Assembly (NCBI GenBank): GCA_003671065.1
Contig: QWPU01000143.1
Location: forward strand, 1 to 7,817
From: Planctomycetota bacterium
Lineage (GTDB): Bacteria > Planctomycetota > Phycisphaerae > Phycisphaerales > SM1A02
Length of the DNA: 7,817 nucleotides
Direction: 5' to 3'
Position numbers and translations under genes: made by a program
Shown here: one piece after another, positions 6,417 to 7,817 of the stretch
Numbering within the stretch: the stretch's first letter is position 1
Layout of the letters: every line of letters starts with the position of its first letter
The notes under the pieces: generated by a model
Databases searched by the model: none
The model's input: only the letters and a program-made list of their open reading frames with translations
Told to the model about the DNA's origin: nothing

Positions 6417-7282
6417 CAAGCAGGATCCTTCGCTGCAGGGCTGGGCGCTGTTGATGCGTCTTTCGGCGTATCGACCACGGGTTGTTGCGCGCTGCGTCGA
6501 CCGAGCGCTTCAAGAATGCGTTGCTCATTCGCGCGCGCGGCGTCGGCTTCTTTGCTCTTGCCTTGACGGTCATAGACGCGCGCAAGTTTGGACCATGTCT
6601 CGTGTTGCAATGCGTGCGCTTTCACGGCTGAATCAAGCAGTTTTTCGGCGCCGGCCACATCATCGCGTCGCAGTGCCAGATCAGCCATCCGCACCAACAC
6701 GCGGGCTTGATCCTGCGGTTTCGGCGTTGGCTTTGTAAATCCGTCCAAGGCCTTCGCGTACAACAAATCCGCGTCTTCAAGTCGATCCTCAGCAAACGCA
6801 ACGAGCCCGAGTCCAAATGTCGAATCAGGCTCATTGGGCGTGAGCGCAAGATGCGCTTCGAACGCAGCCTTTGCCTCAGTCATCTCACCGAGATGAAAGC
6901 AACACCACCCGAGGAAATGTGCGGCATGTTTGCGTTCGGGAAACGGTTGCTTCGAGTCGCGCGCGCGAATGAGCGCAGGCTTTGCTTCTTGGTAACGCTT
7001 CGCTTTGGTGTGCGCGATGCCAAGAATCAACGCGGCACGGTCGCACTCAGGTTTCGAAACGAGCACCGCGTTGGCGGTCATCGCCGCTGCATCGAATGCA
7101 CTCTTCTTCAGCATCGTCAACGCGACCGCGAGGCGTTCATCATCGGGATATGTCGCGACAACTGGAATCGGTGTTGGGGCCGAGTCGGAGGGCGCGACCT
7201 GCCCGCTTGCCGAGCGCGTCAGAGCAGCAAACATCAGCACGACGAACACGCCCAACAGTGGTTTTTCGAAAACTCCAAGCAT
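6416..7282 (-). CDS. Exported tetratricopeptide repeat protein
   Basis: 288-residue protein with an N-terminal signal peptide (hydrophobic LLGVFVVLMFAALTRSASG, probable cleavage near residue 27) followed by a Pro/Ser-rich linker to about 45. From about 48 to 258 it is helical with TPR-type repeats. Clearest are 118-150 (HAAHFLGWCCFHLGEMTEAKAAFEAHLALTPNEP), 152-184 (DSTFGLGLVAFAEDRLEDADLLYAKAL), 193-222 (ARVLVRMADLALRRDDVAGAEKLLDSAV) and 226-250 (QHETWSKLARVYDRQGKSKEADAA); weaker units lie at 48-79 and 84-110. The tail after 262 is Pro/Ala/Lys-rich and probably disordered. TPRs form protein-binding superhelices, so this is likely a scaffold or adaptor outside the cytoplasmic membrane. The partner is not known; the coupled FG-GAP protein downstream is the obvious candidate. 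The ATG start gives a proper signal peptide but has no Shine-Dalgarno sequence. Confidence 0.87.
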   Translation of the reverse strand: MLGVFEKPLLGVFVVLMFAALTRSASGQVAPSDSAPTPIPVVATYPDDERLAVALTMLKKSAFDAAAMTANAVLVSKPECDRAALILGIAHTKAKRYQEAKPALIRARDSKQPFPERKHAAHFLGWCCFHLGEMTEAKAAFEAHLALTPNEPDSTFGLGLVAFAEDRLEDADLLYAKALDGFTKPTPKPQDQARVLVRMADLALRRDDVAGAEKLLDSAVKAHALQHETWSKLARVYDRQGKSKEADAARANEQRILEALGRRSAQQPVVDTPKDASTAPSPAAKDPA

Positions 7283-7318
7283 GCAGCGGCACTATAGGAC
7301 GAACTCGCTTTCCCTTGA
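7283..7318 (-). promoter_or_regulatory. Possible promoter of the TPR/FG-GAP gene pair, near-leaderless
   Basis: On the minus strand TATAGT (7296-7291) matches the -10 consensus at five of six positions. Only 8 nt separate it from the ATG at 7282, so transcription would start at or within about 2 nt of the start codon. That agrees with the lack of a Shine-Dalgarno sequence. No good -35 is seen at 16-18 bp upstream (around 7313-7319), so the call is weak. Confidence 0.35.
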
Positions 7319-7546
7319 GCGCACGATGAGACTGAGTTTGCGCGGATCCCAACTCAACGTCGCACGAGGTCGAGTCCCATCATCACATCCGGCTCGACAA
7401 AGACATCTTTTGTGACCAAAGTACGAGATTCAGGTTTCCTTTTTCCCCGTCGGTGTATAACTTGGATACATAGACATCAAGCTTCTCGGGTTGTACGGCG
7501 TTTGTCGTGGATCCAAGTGCAATCAAGAACCGTACTGAGTCCACCC
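7298..7546 (+). promoter_or_regulatory. Divergent intergenic region upstream of the di-heme cytochrome gene
   Basis: No coding sequence is supported here. A T-rich tract (7435-7445) is followed by the most AT-rich part of the region, with TATAAC at 7456-7461 and a second -10-like GATACA at 7465-7470; either may belong to the promoter of the cytochrome gene, though no -35 is convincing. An 8-bp inverted repeat, acttggat (7460-7467) and atccaagt (7511-7518), flanks a 43-nt spacer and could be an operator or leader fold. No known riboswitch is recognised. Confidence 0.3.
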
Positions 7547-7817
7547 ATGCAGAATCCGACCATGCAGTCGACCGTGAAGTCGACCCAGACCCTTCCGCTT
7601 CTCTCCGTTGGTCTTCTCTGCGCCGCCATTGCGAGCGCTACCTTTGCGGGAGGAGTGACCATCCAACCACGCGCGGGAGATCCGCTCAACGGTCTGACGA
7701 AGTTGCAGTTGTCGCGCTTCGACCTTGGCCGCACCGCGTATGTCACCCCCTTCACAATCGAAGGTGGACTCGGTCCGATCTTCAACAAATCGAATTGTCA
7801 GAGCTGCCACTCAAACC
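7547..7817 (+). CDS. Exported di-heme c-type cytochrome, DUF1111/di-heme oxidoreductase family, N-terminal part
   Basis: The first 90 codons, running off the window end. Residues 1 to about 34 form a signal peptide (TLPLLSVGLLCAAIASATFA, likely cleavage before Gly35). The mature start contains GDPLNGLT..QLSRFDLGRTAYVTPFTIEGGLGPIFNKSNCQSCHSN. The pattern 'F..G...F ... GLGP.FN...C..CH' is typical of the di-heme oxidoreductase (DUF1111) family, called 'thiol oxidoreductase' in many genomes. Cys84-Gln-Ser-Cys87-His88 is the first c-type heme site, so the protein should be exported and heme-loaded outside the cytoplasmic membrane. The second heme site and any peroxidase-type catalytic residues lie beyond the window. 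The actual substrate cannot be told. ATG 7547 and ATG 7562 are both possible starts in almost the same local context (ccATGCAG); neither has a clear Shine-Dalgarno sequence. Confidence 0.82.
   Translation, partial: MQNPTMQSTVKSTQTLPLLSVGLLCAAIASATFAGGVTIQPRAGDPLNGLTKLQLSRFDLGRTAYVTPFTIEGGLGPIFNKSNCQSCHSN

Noticed and set aside
6402..6419. TTG at 6419-6417 as start of the FG-GAP gene
   Set aside because: It would add one residue only; the adjacent ATG at 6416 in the TGATG overlap is the more usual start.
6707..7297. 196-codon open frame on the + strand
   Set aside because: Antisense to the TPR gene; Arg- and Cys-rich product with no recognisable motif and no good ribosome site. The TPR reading frame explains the sequence better.
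7547..7817. Foreign origin of the cytochrome gene from its preference for ACC threonine codons and fewer GCG codons
   Set aside because: Only 90 codons are visible and they include a signal peptide, which biases composition. Too little to support transfer.

Overview
The window looks like chromosomal DNA of a planctomycete, most likely of the Phycisphaerae. This rests on three things: a mur/ddl/ftsQ cluster that runs straight into an unknown membrane protein instead of ftsA-ftsZ; an exported FG-GAP/ASPIC-UnbV protein paired with an exported TPR protein; and a DUF1111-type di-heme cytochrome. The class assignment is inference, because no rRNA or other marker is present. The DNA is moderately GC-rich and rich in GCG/CGC words. 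I see no insertion sequences, phage genes, tRNAs or CRISPR arrays.

Left part (1-4059, + strand): a remnant of the division and cell wall (dcw) cluster. It holds the 3' end of murC, then murB (ATGA overlap), ddl, a divergent ftsQ-like gene and a multi-span membrane protein of unknown function. Gaps are 69 bp or less. MurC, MurB and Ddl cover cytoplasmic peptidoglycan precursor synthesis: UDP-MurNAc formation, L-Ala ligation and D-Ala-D-Ala supply. The FtsQ-like protein would act at the division site in the membrane. A 13-bp perfect hairpin followed by TTTT closes the unit.

Middle (4146-4610, + strand): greA, a transcript cleavage factor, standing alone behind its own Shine-Dalgarno sequence. 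Its 3' end converges on the next block across 36 bp. That gap contains part of a 15-bp tandem repeat which also forms the C-terminus of the opposing gene.

Right part (7282 down to 4647, - strand): a two-gene exported module, a TPR protein followed by a seven-motif FG-GAP/ASPIC-UnbV protein, coupled through a TGATG stop/start overlap. Diverging from it, across a 264-bp intergenic region, is the start of an exported di-heme c-type cytochrome (DUF1111 family) that runs off the window end. These three products probably act outside the cytoplasmic membrane; a joint function is inferred only from position.

No clearly new defence or mobile system is visible. The best leads are the unknown membrane protein behind ftsQ where ftsA/ftsZ would be expected, and the pentapeptide-encoding 15-bp repeat in which one base change has created the stop codon.
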